In this document: positions 8,325 through 12,909 of the stretch, piece by piece
How positions within the stretch are numbered: position 1 is the first letter of the stretch
Layout: the number at the start of each line of letters is the position of its first letter
Source: Anaerolineae bacterium
GTDB taxonomy: Bacteria; Chloroflexota; Anaerolineae; 4572-78; J111
DNA length: 12,923 nucleotides
NCBI GenBank assembly: GCA_020433785.1
Contig: JAGRCC010000247.1
Span: 1-12,923 of the forward strand
Direction of reading: 5' to 3'
The notes under the pieces: model-generated
Told to the model about the DNA's origin: nothing
Databases searched by the model: none
What the model saw: the letters and a program-made list of their open reading frames with translations, nothing else
Made by a program: the position numbers and the translations under genes

Positions 8325-8774
8325 TTAGTCTACATAAATTGCAAAGCTGCACCTAACATCGAAATCTTCGGGCCATTTGGTGGCATGATTGTATTTAGCG
8401 GCGCGCAGATTGACTTCATCCAGATAAGCTTCGGTCAAATCGGCGTTTCTCAAATCGGCCATGGTCAGGTTGGCTCGAAAAAGGTCGGCCCCACTCAGGT
8501 AGGCGTAGCGAAAATAAGCCATCCGCAAATTAGTCCGGACCAAATTGGCTTCACTCAGATTGGCCCGACTAAAATTAGCAAAGGATAGATCCGCTCCGCT
8601 TAAAAAAGCGCCGGTTAAGTTAGCTTGTCTAAAATCGGCCTGGATTAGATTGGTCAAACTCAGGTTTGCGCCACTTAAGTTTTTGCCGCTGAAATCAAAT
8701 CCTCCCCTTCCGCCAACAGCAGCCTCAACCAAATGCAACACATCGCTGTACGCAAAGATTGTCACACCCGTCAT
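8325..8774 (-). CDS. Pentapeptide repeat protein
   Basis: A 149-residue protein made of about 20 consecutive A(D/N)LXX units from residue 26 to 125 (NLSGANLSLTNLIQADF and so on), which fold into a right-handed quadrilateral beta-helix. The tail YNHATKWPEDFDV is the usual end cap of cytoplasmic pentapeptide proteins. No signal peptide or membrane segment is seen, and no partner domain. Function is unknown; some relatives mimic DNA to protect gyrase, most have no assigned role. The ATG at 8774 has AGGA only about 2 nt upstream, so the GTG three codons later is an equally good start. It precedes the PHP gene by 19 bp on the same strand. The repetitive gene produces a 15-bp degenerate DNA periodicity, which is a coding effect. 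Confidence 0.88.
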   Translation of the reverse strand: MTGVTIFAYSDVLHLVEAAVGGRGGFDFSGKNLSGANLSLTNLIQADFRQANLTGAFLSGADLSFANFSRANLSEANLVRTNLRMAYFRYAYLSGADLFRANLTMADLRNADLTEAYLDEVNLRAAKYNHATKWPEDFDVRCSFAIYVD

Positions 8775-8849
8775 ATTCCTTGGACGTATCTTGTCTGTTA
8801 CCAGGCCTCAGTTAGCCGTCCGATTGCACCGAGACCCATTGTTCCCCTA

Positions 8850-8877
8850 ATTATACTGAGGTCAGGCCAGCAATCAA
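8850..8877 (-). promoter_or_regulatory. Sigma-70-type promoter for the pentapeptide/PHP operon
   Basis: Reading the minus strand, TTGATT (8877-8872), a 16-bp spacer and a perfect TATAAT (8855-8850) are found. Transcription would start near 8843, giving a leader of about 70 nt before the pentapeptide start. Only two -35 bases differ from consensus. No competing open frame lies here. Confidence 0.55.
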
Positions 8878-8918
8878 CCTGGCAGGGAAAAAATCGGTTC
8901 AGCAGGACCTAAATTCGA

Positions 8919-8940
8919 GCCCAACAGAGTCTTGTTGGGC
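8919..8940. repeat. Short hairpin in 8775-9147 spacer
   Basis: GCCCAACA (8919-8926) and TGTTGGGC (8933-8940) form a perfect 8-bp stem with a 6-nt loop. There is no T run on either side, so it is not a standard intrinsic terminator. It lies 42 bp upstream of the -35 box of the pentapeptide promoter. Confidence 0.5.
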
Positions 8941-9025
8941 CAATCCAAGAAAATTGTGATACGCCTACCCATTCAAAGTGAGAGCAGTGGGCGCATAGGG
9001 GTGGATATAAGGTTATTTTTTGAAC

Positions 9026-9070
9026 GAGTCTTTAGCCGGGCATTAGTCATTATGCCCCGGCTAAAGACTC
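9026..9070. repeat. 15-bp perfect inverted repeat downstream of the Trm112-like gene
   Basis: GAGTCTTTAGCCGGG (9026-9040) and CCCGGCTAAAGACTC (9056-9070) are exact reverse complements with a 15-nt centre. Allowing one bulged C, GCAT/ATGC-type pairs extend the stem to within 8 nt of the centre. It lies 77 bp beyond the stop of the minus-strand Trm112-like gene. Neither flank carries a T run directly after the stem, so it may be a strong hairpin that protects or ends mRNA, or a copy of a dispersed palindromic repeat. Apart from this, the 8919 hairpin and the promoter, the 373-bp spacer 8775-9147 holds nothing I recognise. Confidence 0.65.
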
Positions 9071-9147
9071 AACTTTGACTTAGACCGCTTAGCTCGTATC
9101 GTGACCGGCGCTCGGCTACGGCCACGATTCCGATTAAGGGGTGCGGC

Positions 9148-9537
9148 TTATTTGCGCCGTGAAACAATTACCACAACTAATAGGACAGCGGCCAAAGCGG
9201 CCACGATACCGGCGGCAATCAATTTTGGATCGGGGCCGGCTGATTGGGGTGCTGCAAAAGACGGTGCGCTCATCGGAGCCGGTTCCACCAGTAATCCGGG
9301 GTCGGGCAGTTCTTCAATGGGCGTATCTTTCCATTTGCGGCCTTCTTCGATCAACATCACCGGAATACCCTCTTTAATCGGATATTTATAGCCGCTCTCC
9401 GGTGAGTAGAGCCATTTACCGTCGTTGACTAACTGCAACCGGCCTGGATCGTCACCTGGCATACGCGTCTCGCCACTAACACAGTAGGGACAGCGCAGAA
9501 TTTCCAGTAACTCCGGAGAAATTGTATGGTCTGTCAT
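9148..9537 (-). CDS. Trm112-like protein with C-terminal membrane anchor
   Basis: A 129-residue protein. Residues 6-65 match the Trm112/YcaR (UPF0434) zinc-ribbon fold: LLEILRCPYC with Cys16 and Cys19, then GYKYPIKEGIPVMLIEE. In relatives the second zinc pair sits just before YPI as a CPxC-like knuckle; here the corresponding residues read SPES, with Ser45 and Ser48 in place of both cysteines. A Pro/Ala-rich linker (78-103) is followed by a single membrane helix (about 106-126, KLIAAGIVAALAAVLLVVVIV) and the basic tail SRRK, so it is a tail-anchored inner-membrane protein with the ribbon facing the cytoplasm. Trm112 proteins activate methyltransferases; that role here is only a guess. An AGGGGG site lies about 9 nt before the ATG. 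The gene stands alone. Confidence 0.75.
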   Translation of the reverse strand: MTDHTISPELLEILRCPYCVSGETRMPGDDPGRLQLVNDGKWLYSPESGYKYPIKEGIPVMLIEEGRKWKDTPIEELPDPGLLVEPAPMSAPSFAAPQSAGPDPKLIAAGIVAALAAVLLVVVIVSRRK

Positions 9538-9650
9538 AAATTATAACCCCCTAAAGATATTTGCATAAAGCATTGTACAACGTGTTCTTATTGTATCGAA
9601 CATATTATAAACCACTCTGAAAATTTGGCTAGACTTAACAAACGTGGCTG

Positions 9651-9826
9651 TATCTAGTCAGCCGTCAGACACGCTTAGCGCAAAATAAGGCTGAGGCGAA
9701 GAAAAAGCGCTTATTTACCAGATGGGGGTTTCCCAAACTGGATTTGTTGTTTCTCAGCCGTCGCCTCAGCCTTGGCCTGTTGTGAAGTTGCCTACGGCTG
9801 AATAGATAGTTAATTTGATTGTGAAG
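9651..9826 (-). ncRNA. Candidate 6S-like structured RNA
   Basis: A long foldback with the shape of 6S RNA, the regulator that binds RNA polymerase holoenzyme by mimicking open promoter DNA. The closing stem is 6 bp (9651-9656 with 9803-9808), one mismatch, then 8 bp (9658-9665 with 9794-9801). A central bubble of 21 and 20 nt follows (9666-9686 and 9774-9793). Then come a perfect 13-bp stem (9687-9699 with 9761-9773), a 6-nt bulge, 5 bp (9700-9704 with 9750-9754) and an apical hairpin (CCAG 9718-9721 with CTGG 9738-9741). On the minus strand the 3' bubble side contains the mini-hairpin GCGCTAAGCGT. A strong minus promoter at 9832-9860 would start RNA near 9825, giving about 175 nt. The plus strand can fold similarly, but has no matched promoter. 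The alternative is a structured leader of the Trm112-like gene at 9537. No T-run terminator is seen. Confidence 0.45.
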
Positions 9827-9831
9827 GCGTA

Positions 9832-9860
9832 ATTATAAGTCGGATTGTGACAAAATTCAA
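9832..9860 (-). promoter_or_regulatory. Sigma-70-type promoter (minus) for the 6S-like RNA and/or Trm112-like gene
   Basis: On the minus strand TTGAAT (9860-9855), exactly 17 bp, then perfect TATAAT (9837-9832). The start would be near 9825, 17 nt before the closing stem of the structured element. Weaker -10-like boxes closer to the Trm112-like gene (TATAAT at 9609-9604, TACAAT at 9577-9572) mean that gene may also have its own promoter. Confidence 0.6.
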
Positions 9861-9866
9861 TCTCAT

Positions 9867-9894
9867 TTGACATATCATTTTTACCGTGTATAGT
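9867..9894 (+). promoter_or_regulatory. Near-consensus sigma-70-type promoter (plus)
   Basis: TTGACA (9867-9872, all six consensus bases), a 16-bp spacer and TATAGT (9889-9894, five of six). Transcription would start near 9901. Its -35 box is only 6 bp from the -35 box of the minus promoter, so the two are back to back. It is the strongest promoter in the window by eye and drives the region ended by the terminator at 10073-10126. Confidence 0.7.
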
Positions 9895-9895
9895 G

Positions 9896-10030
9896 ATGCT
9901 AGCAACTAAATACTTTTTAGTACAAATTGGTTTGCACCTAATTCTGAACCTGCTCGTCTTCCTGCCGCTTTCACTTCATTGGTATTTATTACCATATAAA
10001 GAAACTAAAGAGTGTTTTAAGTATAGATGA
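9896..10030 (+). CDS. Possible small hydrophobic membrane peptide (44 aa), weakly supported
   Basis: An ATG-started frame of 44 residues with one strongly hydrophobic stretch at about residues 6-32 (leucine-rich, ending LHWYLL) and a basic, charged tail KETKECFKYR. This layout is seen in small single-pass proteins and type I toxins. Its TGA overlaps the ATG of a 15-residue frame (10027-10074) as ATGA. Against it: no Shine-Dalgarno precedes the ATG, and the likely transcription start (about 9901) falls just after the ATG, so the full frame would be untranslated unless RNA starts earlier or an internal codon such as the TTG at 9932 is used. It may be a chance frame within a non-coding RNA. Confidence 0.18.
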   Translation: MLATKYFLVQIGLHLILNLLVFLPLSLHWYLLPYKETKECFKYR

Positions 10031-10074
10031 AAGATATCCGTGAAGGCATTGACCAGGTCAGTATGCGACTTTAA
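10027..10074 (+). CDS. Possible 15-residue leader peptide, weakly supported
   Basis: ATG to TAA encodes MKDIREGIDQVSMRL. The stop codon (10072-10074) overlaps the first base pairs of the terminator stem (left arm from 10073). A ribosome ending there would cover the left arm and could favour read-through, the geometry of a translational attenuator. There is no Shine-Dalgarno; translation could only come by coupling from the overlapping upstream frame. The peptide has no run of a single regulatory codon. Confidence 0.18.
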   Translation: MKDIREGIDQVSMRL

Positions 10075-10126
10075 CCACAAATTGTAACGAACATTTACGG
10101 CTTCGTTGATATTTGTGGTTTTTTTT
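10073..10126 (+). terminator. Strong intrinsic terminator upstream of the RRM gene
   Basis: AACCACAAAT (10073-10082) pairs perfectly with ATTTGTGGTT (10111-10120). A 3x3 internal loop follows, then AACGAA (10086-10091) with TTCGTT (10102-10107) closing a 10-nt loop. Eight consecutive T residues (10119-10126) follow. It is oriented for plus-strand transcription, and the only plus-strand promoter in front of it is at 9867. Confidence 0.85.
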
Positions 10127-10135
10127 ATCAAAATC

Positions 10136-10233
10136 GTTCGCTAAATTCAAGCGAACCAGCTTGATTCAGTAATGCCATCATCTTGTGCTTGACGCCAAGA
10201 AAAGTTACTGAACAGAACTCACGGAGGGTTCAG
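10136..10233 (+). promoter_or_regulatory. RRM-gene leader with alternative hairpins around the ribosome site
   Basis: Three stems can form. Stem A is GTTCGCT (10136-10142) with AGCGAAC (10150-10156). Stem B is TTCAGTAA (10165-10172) with TTACTGAA (10205-10212). Stem C is CTGAAC (10208-10213) with GTTCAG (10228-10233), which places GGAGG in a 14-nt loop and ends directly at the ATG. Stems B and C share bases 10208-10212 and so exclude each other. This layout suggests control of translation by temperature, by a ligand, or by the encoded RNA-binding protein; that is inference. Confidence 0.45.
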
Positions 10234-10614
10234 ATGCAAGGTAGTAAGCTGTATGTAGGGAACTTAAGTTATGCTGTTACCAACGAGCAACTTGCCGAAC
10301 TGTTCGGCGCCTATGGCCAAGTCCGCAATGTAAACATCATCGAGGGCAAAGGTTTTGGGTTCGTGGAAATGTCAAGCAGTGTAGAAGCTGAAAAGGCCAA
10401 AGAGGCTTTGCATGATACGGAATTTGCCGGACGTACGATGAAGGTTGACGAAGCTCGTCCGCCCAAAAGCCGCCCCCACGATGGACGGTCAGGCGGGGGT
10501 GGGCGTCGTTCATTCGGTGGTGGCGGTGGTGGCGGCGGTGGTGGTGATCGCCGGCCTCAAAATAAAGGCGGTAGCCGAGGCGGCGGCGGTGGCGGGCCGC
10601 GAAATCGTTATTAA
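10234..10614 (+). CDS. Glycine-rich RRM RNA-binding protein
   Basis: A 126-residue single-RRM protein. RNP2 is KLYVGNLSY (residues 5-13) and RNP1 is GKGFGFVEM, with the aromatic residues that stack on RNA bases. The domain ends near residue 76 and is followed by an Arg/Gly-rich tail (about 85-126) containing a run of ten glycines. The architecture is that of bacterial/cyanobacterial Rbp proteins and plant glycine-rich proteins, often cold-induced and thought to act as RNA chaperones; that role is inferred. An upstream in-frame TTG (10183) gives no homologous sequence, whereas the ATG at 10234 has GGAGG at good spacing and begins directly before RNP2. The gene is 22 bp ahead of the FKBP gene in a probable operon, behind a terminator and a structured leader. 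Confidence 0.92.
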   Translation: MQGSKLYVGNLSYAVTNEQLAELFGAYGQVRNVNIIEGKGFGFVEMSSSVEAEKAKEALHDTEFAGRTMKVDEARPPKSRPHDGRSGGGGRRSFGGGGGGGGGGDRRPQNKGGSRGGGGGGPRNRY

Positions 10615-10636
10615 TTTTTAAGTGAAAGGCAAGAAA

Positions 10637-11065
10637 ATGACTCAAGCTCAAAATGGCGACACCGTAAAAGTTCATTACACCGGCAAGTTAGAAGACGGCA
10701 CCCAGTTCGATACCTCGACACCGGGCGATCCGTTGGAATTTATGCTGGGTGGGGGGCAAATCATCCCCGGCTTTGAAAAAGCGATCATCGGCATGACGCC
10801 CGGCGACGCCAAAACGGTGACCATTCCATCGCAAGAGGCTTATGGCGAACATCGTGAGGATATGGTGGTCGTGGTCAATAAAGCCCAATTTCCCGACCAT
10901 ATCACGCCGGAAGTTGGCCAGCAGTTAGAAATGCGCCAGGCCAATAACCAGCCGCTCAATGTGGTTATTACCGACATCTCCGGCGAAGAAGTGACGCTGG
11001 ATGCCAACCATCCCCTGGCCGGGAAGGCTTTAGTGTTTGATCTGGAGTTGGTAGAGATTGTTTAG
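10637..11065 (+). CDS. FKBP-type peptidyl-prolyl isomerase, SlyD-like
   Basis: Catalyses cis-trans isomerisation of prolyl bonds and acts as a cytoplasmic folding helper. The 142 residues have the FKBP halves VKVHYTGKLEDGTQFDTS and GGGQIIPGFEKAIIGM at the front. An insert-in-flap chaperone domain sits between about residues 68 and 120 (starting AYGEHRED). The final strand is NHPLAGKALVFDLELVEI, the SlyD signature ending. The histidine/cysteine-rich metal-binding tail of E. coli SlyD is absent. The frame extends upstream to a GTG at 10622, but ATG 10637 with AAAGG upstream is the better start. It is second in the operon after the RRM gene and is closed by the terminator at 11131-11173. No signal peptide. 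Confidence 0.93.
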   Translation: MTQAQNGDTVKVHYTGKLEDGTQFDTSTPGDPLEFMLGGGQIIPGFEKAIIGMTPGDAKTVTIPSQEAYGEHREDMVVVVNKAQFPDHITPEVGQQLEMRQANNQPLNVVITDISGEEVTLDANHPLAGKALVFDLELVEIV

Positions 11066-11130
11066 GTTAGCCATGAACGAGGGGGGGCTGGCGCCCTAAT
11101 CGCGTAGTACCCTTATAAACGAATGTGATC

Positions 11131-11173
11131 AAAAAGACGCAAGAATCGCTACAAAAATTCTTGCGTCTTTTTT
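11131..11173. terminator. Bidirectional intrinsic terminator
   Basis: AAAAAGACGCAAGAAT (11131-11146) and ATTCTTGCGTCTTTTT (11157-11172) are a perfect 16-bp inverted repeat with a 10-nt loop. T runs on both strands end the RRM-FKBP operon on the plus strand and the CPT-like gene on the minus strand. The rest of the spacer 11066-11386 shows only fortuitous frames. Confidence 0.88.
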
Positions 11174-11386
11174 GTGGGTTGACCGGGGCCACTCTTGCCG
11201 CCTTGGTTATGGCGGTGAAGAACCTCATACCCCCGTGCCGGAGTTGACGATAACGGTCTTGTATCAGTTTCTTCCTTTGGTCTGTATCTAGGAGGTGGAT
11301 CAATATCGAACCATAAGACAAGCTCAATAAAAACCGAGCTTTTGGCGGCCGCTGGATTTGGCTTGTTAGCGGGCTGTTTGCCGTTT

Positions 11387-12031
11387 TCAATTCTCTTTTC
11401 CCGTATCATTTCCCATCGCTTTCCTCAGTTGTTCAAACGCTGTGGGGGTTTCATCGGACTTTAGGTACTCAATTATTTTTGCAGCACTCGCTTCCGGCGA
11501 CATACTTGTAGTGTCTACTTCGATATCGTATACGCCATGCGTATGCACTTTTTCATATTGAGACCGGCCTAAGCCTATGCGTCGATCCCCTCGCTTTCTC
11601 TCTCGTCTTTTCAATTCCTCTAACGAACAATGCACTCCGACAAAAATCACCTCTATCCCCTCAAATAGCCTCACACACTCCTCAAGCCACTTACGCTCCA
11701 AAAGTATATGATCAACAATCACTGCTTGACCGGCGTTTGCCTTAGCCGCTATTGATTGATGAAATCTGGGAACCATTTGGTAGATTATGCCTGGTCCTCG
11801 TTCTAGAGGCTTTAGATTTTCCACCGGAAACTGGGTTGATGTACTTCTCCCTGGAAATACCGACGGCCCTATTTTCCGGAATGCTGAAATGTAGTCTGTA
11901 AAGCGATCAAGATATTCGTCGATGGAAAGGTTAAGATATGGTTTATCCAGTGCCTTCTGAAGCGTTGCGGCCAAGGTCGATTTTCCTGCACTGGATGTTC
12001 CATTGAGTAGGATAATATGTTCTTTGGACAT
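11387..12031 (-). CDS. Chloramphenicol phosphotransferase-like P-loop kinase
   Basis: A 214-residue nucleotide-kinase-fold protein of the CPT family. The P-loop is LLNGTSSAGKST (residues 8-19). Asp38 in LSIDEYLD corresponds to the catalytic aspartate of the Streptomyces enzyme. VIVDHILL and VIFVGVHCSLEELKRRE follow. The lid is arginine-rich (RRERKRGDRRIG) and the family end motif is VHTHGVYDIEVDTT. The frame reaches ATG 12103, but the first 24 residues have no family match and ATG 12031, with GGAAG upstream, starts directly before the P-loop strand. Streptomyces CPT phosphorylates chloramphenicol; most homologues phosphorylate unknown small molecules, so resistance must not be assumed. It lies downstream of brnTA on the same strand, with the 185-bp gap holding one small hairpin. 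Confidence 0.85.
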   Translation of the reverse strand: MSKEHIILLNGTSSAGKSTLAATLQKALDKPYLNLSIDEYLDRFTDYISAFRKIGPSVFPGRSTSTQFPVENLKPLERGPGIIYQMVPRFHQSIAAKANAGQAVIVDHILLERKWLEECVRLFEGIEVIFVGVHCSLEELKRRERKRGDRRIGLGRSQYEKVHTHGVYDIEVDTTSMSPEASAAKIIEYLKSDETPTAFEQLRKAMGNDTGKEN

Positions 12032-12162
12032 AACCCACTTCCATTTCAAGCCCGCTAACCGATCAAAATTCAGTCGATTGCGGGTCAGCGAAACCATCCT
12101 CAACTACAGACTTGTTGACAGGCAAAGTGACGTTGATAAACCGAGTTGTAGGCAATCGGGTG

Positions 12163-12184
12163 AAAGCCGTTGTTGGGCGGCTTT
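12163..12184. repeat. Small GC hairpin downstream of brnA
   Basis: AAAGCCG (12163-12169) and CGGCTTT (12178-12184) form a 7-bp stem with an 8-nt loop, 33 bp after the brnA stop. On the minus strand the stem is followed by CACCC, so as a terminator of brnTA it would be weak; the T-rich flank lies on the plus strand, where no gene reads into it. Confidence 0.4.
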
Positions 12185-12216
12185 TATGCTGCCAGTATGA
12201 CCTTGTTTAACAAAAC

Positions 12217-12525
12217 TTACTCCGGTGGCAACGCCGGCGTACTCTCTGCGTACTGTTTTAACGCTTGGTCTATCCGTTCTTTCAAGAACATCTTTATCAA
12301 CGATTGATAGGGTACATCTCGTTTGTTAGCGATAACCCGTAACTCATTTAACATCAGTTCCGGCAATCGTAACGAGATCGTCTTGGTTGATGGTTTGAGT
12401 TTGGGTAATACAACAGTTTCGGCTTCATCCCAATCTACGTATTCTGTCGAGTCGTGGGTTGCCCAAAACGCACGTTCTTCATCCTCAACCTTGAAGGTCG
12501 GTATTTCTTTTAATTCTTTCGCCAT
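12217..12525 (-). CDS. brnA: BrnA/CopG-family antitoxin
   Basis: A 102-residue antitoxin. The N-terminal half carries the toxin-binding segment EERAFWATHDSTEYVDWDEAE typical of CopG antitoxins paired with DUF497 toxins. It is followed by a ribbon-helix-helix domain (TISLRLPELMLNELRVIANK, then VPYQSLIKMFLKERI; about residues 48-88). The protein binds and neutralises BrnT and, by family, represses the operon as dimers. Its start lies 41 bp inside the end of the brnT gene in another frame, the usual coupled arrangement. The ribosome site is weak, which fits translational coupling. Confidence 0.85.
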   Translation of the reverse strand: MAKELKEIPTFKVEDEERAFWATHDSTEYVDWDEAETVVLPKLKPSTKTISLRLPELMLNELRVIANKRDVPYQSLIKMFLKERIDQALKQYAESTPALPPE

Positions 12526-12832
12526 ATTTTCTCGTTTCTCTCTCGTTCATATCACGGGCCGAGATAACCCGGACCAAATTATCTCTCATAGTAAAGGCGA
12601 TGAACAACCAACGGTCCCTATCTGTCCGTCCTAATGCATAATATATTTGTTCTTGTTGAGCGTGTTTTGTATCTGAGGCGACGATGAGGGGGAAATTGAA
12701 AAAAACTTCTTCACATTCGCCATTAGTAACTTGATGAAGATACCAATTCTTATCCAAGTTGCCTTCATCCCACTGAAAGCCCTTACATGGGGCGAAATAG
12801 AAACACTGAATTAATGAGGGAAATGAGACCAC
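12485..12832 (-). CDS. brnT: BrnT-family (DUF497) ribonuclease toxin
   Basis: A 115-residue frame matching BrnT toxins, RelE-fold ribonucleases. It contains GFQWDEGNLDKNWYLH (family N-terminal motif), EVFFNFPLIV, an equivalent of the E-x-Y-x-x-x-G stretch in EQIYYALGRTDRDRWLFIAFT, and the end motif VRVISARDMNERETRKYGERI with the conserved Arg and Glu residues. The frame opens with a GTG at 12832 and about 17 residues precede the family start; there is no ATG, GTG or TTG nearer GFQWDEG, so this rare start or a lost start codon must be considered. It precedes and overlaps brnA. A candidate promoter with a palindrome lies at 12881-12909. Confidence 0.75.
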   Translation of the reverse strand: MVSFPSLIQCFYFAPCKGFQWDEGNLDKNWYLHQVTNGECEEVFFNFPLIVASDTKHAQQEQIYYALGRTDRDRWLFIAFTMRDNLVRVISARDMNERETRKYGERIKRNTDLQG

Positions 12833-12880
12833 TGATCCACTTCAGGTGGTGTTCTCATCAATCCCATGTCAAGAAAGCCC

Positions 12881-12909
12881 TATATATCGAAAGGCTGAAT
12901 TCAGTGCAA
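12881..12909 (-). promoter_or_regulatory. Candidate brnTA promoter with palindromic operator
   Basis: On the minus strand TTGCAC (12909-12904), 17 bp, then TATATA (12886-12881), placing the start near 12874, about 42 nt before the brnT GTG. A perfect 10-bp palindrome CTGAATTCAG (12895-12904) fills part of the spacer, a suitable place for autorepression by the ribbon-helix-helix antitoxin. Both boxes are only moderate matches. Confidence 0.35.

Larger units (their letters stand above)
9901..10126 (+). ncRNA. Terminated RNA or attenuated leader upstream of the RRM gene
   Basis: Between the near-consensus promoter at 9867-9894 and the intrinsic terminator at 10073-10126 lies an RNA of about 226 nt. 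It contains small hairpins (ACTAAA 9905-9910 with TTTAGT 9916-9921; TGGTA 9980-9984 with TACCA 9990-9994). It either is a free-standing small RNA or is the prematurely ended leader of the RRM-FKBP operon, which starts 108 nt beyond the terminator and for which I see no separate good promoter. It matches no riboswitch, tmRNA or SRP RNA I can recognise. Confidence 0.5.

Noticed and set aside
8385..8720. Regular 15-bp spaced repeats, possibly a CRISPR or satellite
   Set aside because: The period is that of five codons of the pentapeptide-repeat protein on the minus strand; there are no distinct repeat and spacer units.
10052..10061. ACCAGGTCAG resembles part of the bacterial SRP RNA core
   Set aside because: The rest of the SRP hairpin (GGAAGGAAGCAGC-type segment) is absent, and the surrounding bases do not form its helix.
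10183..10233. N-terminal extension of the RRM protein from TTG 10183
   Set aside because: The extension would translate the ribosome site and hairpins, shows no homology, and a proper GGAGG precedes ATG 10234.
11149..11409. 86-codon minus-strand frame (and the 107-codon frame 11067-11390)
   Set aside because: They run through the bidirectional terminator, one overlaps the end of the CPT-like gene, their composition is low-complexity or mixed, and no domain is recognisable.
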